Shown here piece by piece: positions 5,554 through 5,649 of a DNA stretch of 5,649 bases. The number at the start of each line of letters is the position of its first letter. The stretch's first letter is position 1. The position numbers and the translations under genes were made by a program. The notes beneath the pieces are model-generated. The model was not told the DNA's origin and did no database searches. It worked only from the letters and a program-made list of their open reading frames with translations. Source of the stretch: Syntrophomonas sp. UBA4807. Lineage in GTDB: Bacteria > Bacillota > Syntrophomonadia > Syntrophomonadales > Syntrophomonadaceae. The stretch spans positions 1 to 5,649 of the forward strand of contig DHGD01000008.1 in the NCBI GenBank assembly GCA_002402575.1. The letters are read 5' to 3'.

Positions 5554-5577
5554 AGCCAACAGTTCCGGGAGCATGCT

Positions 5578-5649
5578 ATGAATATAGCGATGAAGTCGGA
5601 CCGGTAGCAGCGCCGCCTGGATATGGCCCAGGAAATCAGACGGTCCTTG
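5578..5649 (+). other. possible start of a further reading frame with an in-frame TAG, cut by the window edge
   Basis: From ATG at 5578 the frame reads MNIAMKSDR, then TAG (5605-5607), then QRRLDMAQEIRRSL to the window end without another stop. The residues after TAG look coding-like (charged, helix-forming). A weak GGGAG (5567-5571) precedes the ATG by 6 bases. Options are a chance frame, a gene really starting at an ATG after the stop (5623), a pseudogene, or read-through. The same bases can fold: GGACCG (5598-5603) pairs with CGGTCC (5641-5646) around CCTGG (5616-5620)/CCAGG (5628-5632). Too little is visible to decide. Confidence 0.2.

Overview
The window reads as a stretch of bacterial chromosome of roughly balanced base composition, with tight gene packing and strong AGGAGG-type ribosome binding sites. 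The gene content is a CaiB/BaiF-type acyl-CoA enzyme, a UbiD decarboxylase with an LpdD-like partner, and a secreted YkwD-like CAP protein. Together these suggest an anaerobic member of the Firmicutes (Clostridia/Peptococcaceae/Syntrophomonas-like). The taxonomic guess is inference only. No rRNA, tRNA, CRISPR array or recognisable mobile element is visible.

Layout: positions 1-329 are an AT-rich, gene-free leader packed with symmetry (direct repeats, a hairpin and a perfect 20-bp palindrome). It precedes a 394-aa CaiB/BaiF-family protein (330-1514, +) that carries the His/Asp/Glu pattern of alpha-methylacyl-CoA racemase. This gene ends in a strong intrinsic terminator (1558-1584). Facing it is a secreted protein with a long Pro/Ser-rich linker and a C-terminal CAP domain (1790-2584, -). 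Further right on the minus strand is a two-gene operon read from right to left: an LpdD-like prenylated-flavin chaperone (4581-4964) and a UbiD-family decarboxylase (2825-4588). The two genes overlap by 8 bases and have a good promoter with a possible operator at 5011-5047. Diverging from this operon is a small DUF1294 membrane protein (5260-5553, +) with its own TATAAT box. The last 70 bases may hold the start of another reading frame broken by an amber codon.

Functionally, the best-supported unit is the chaperone-decarboxylase pair. UbiD enzymes use prenylated FMN for reversible (de)carboxylation of aromatic or unsaturated acids, and LpdD-like proteins accompany them. The flavin prenyltransferase UbiX is not in the window, so the cofactor must be made elsewhere. 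The CoA-dependent enzyme has its own transcription unit and need not act in the same pathway. The genes all look intact and belong to known families. The less explained material is the regulatory DNA at the left end, the substrate of the UbiD enzyme and the right-hand edge.
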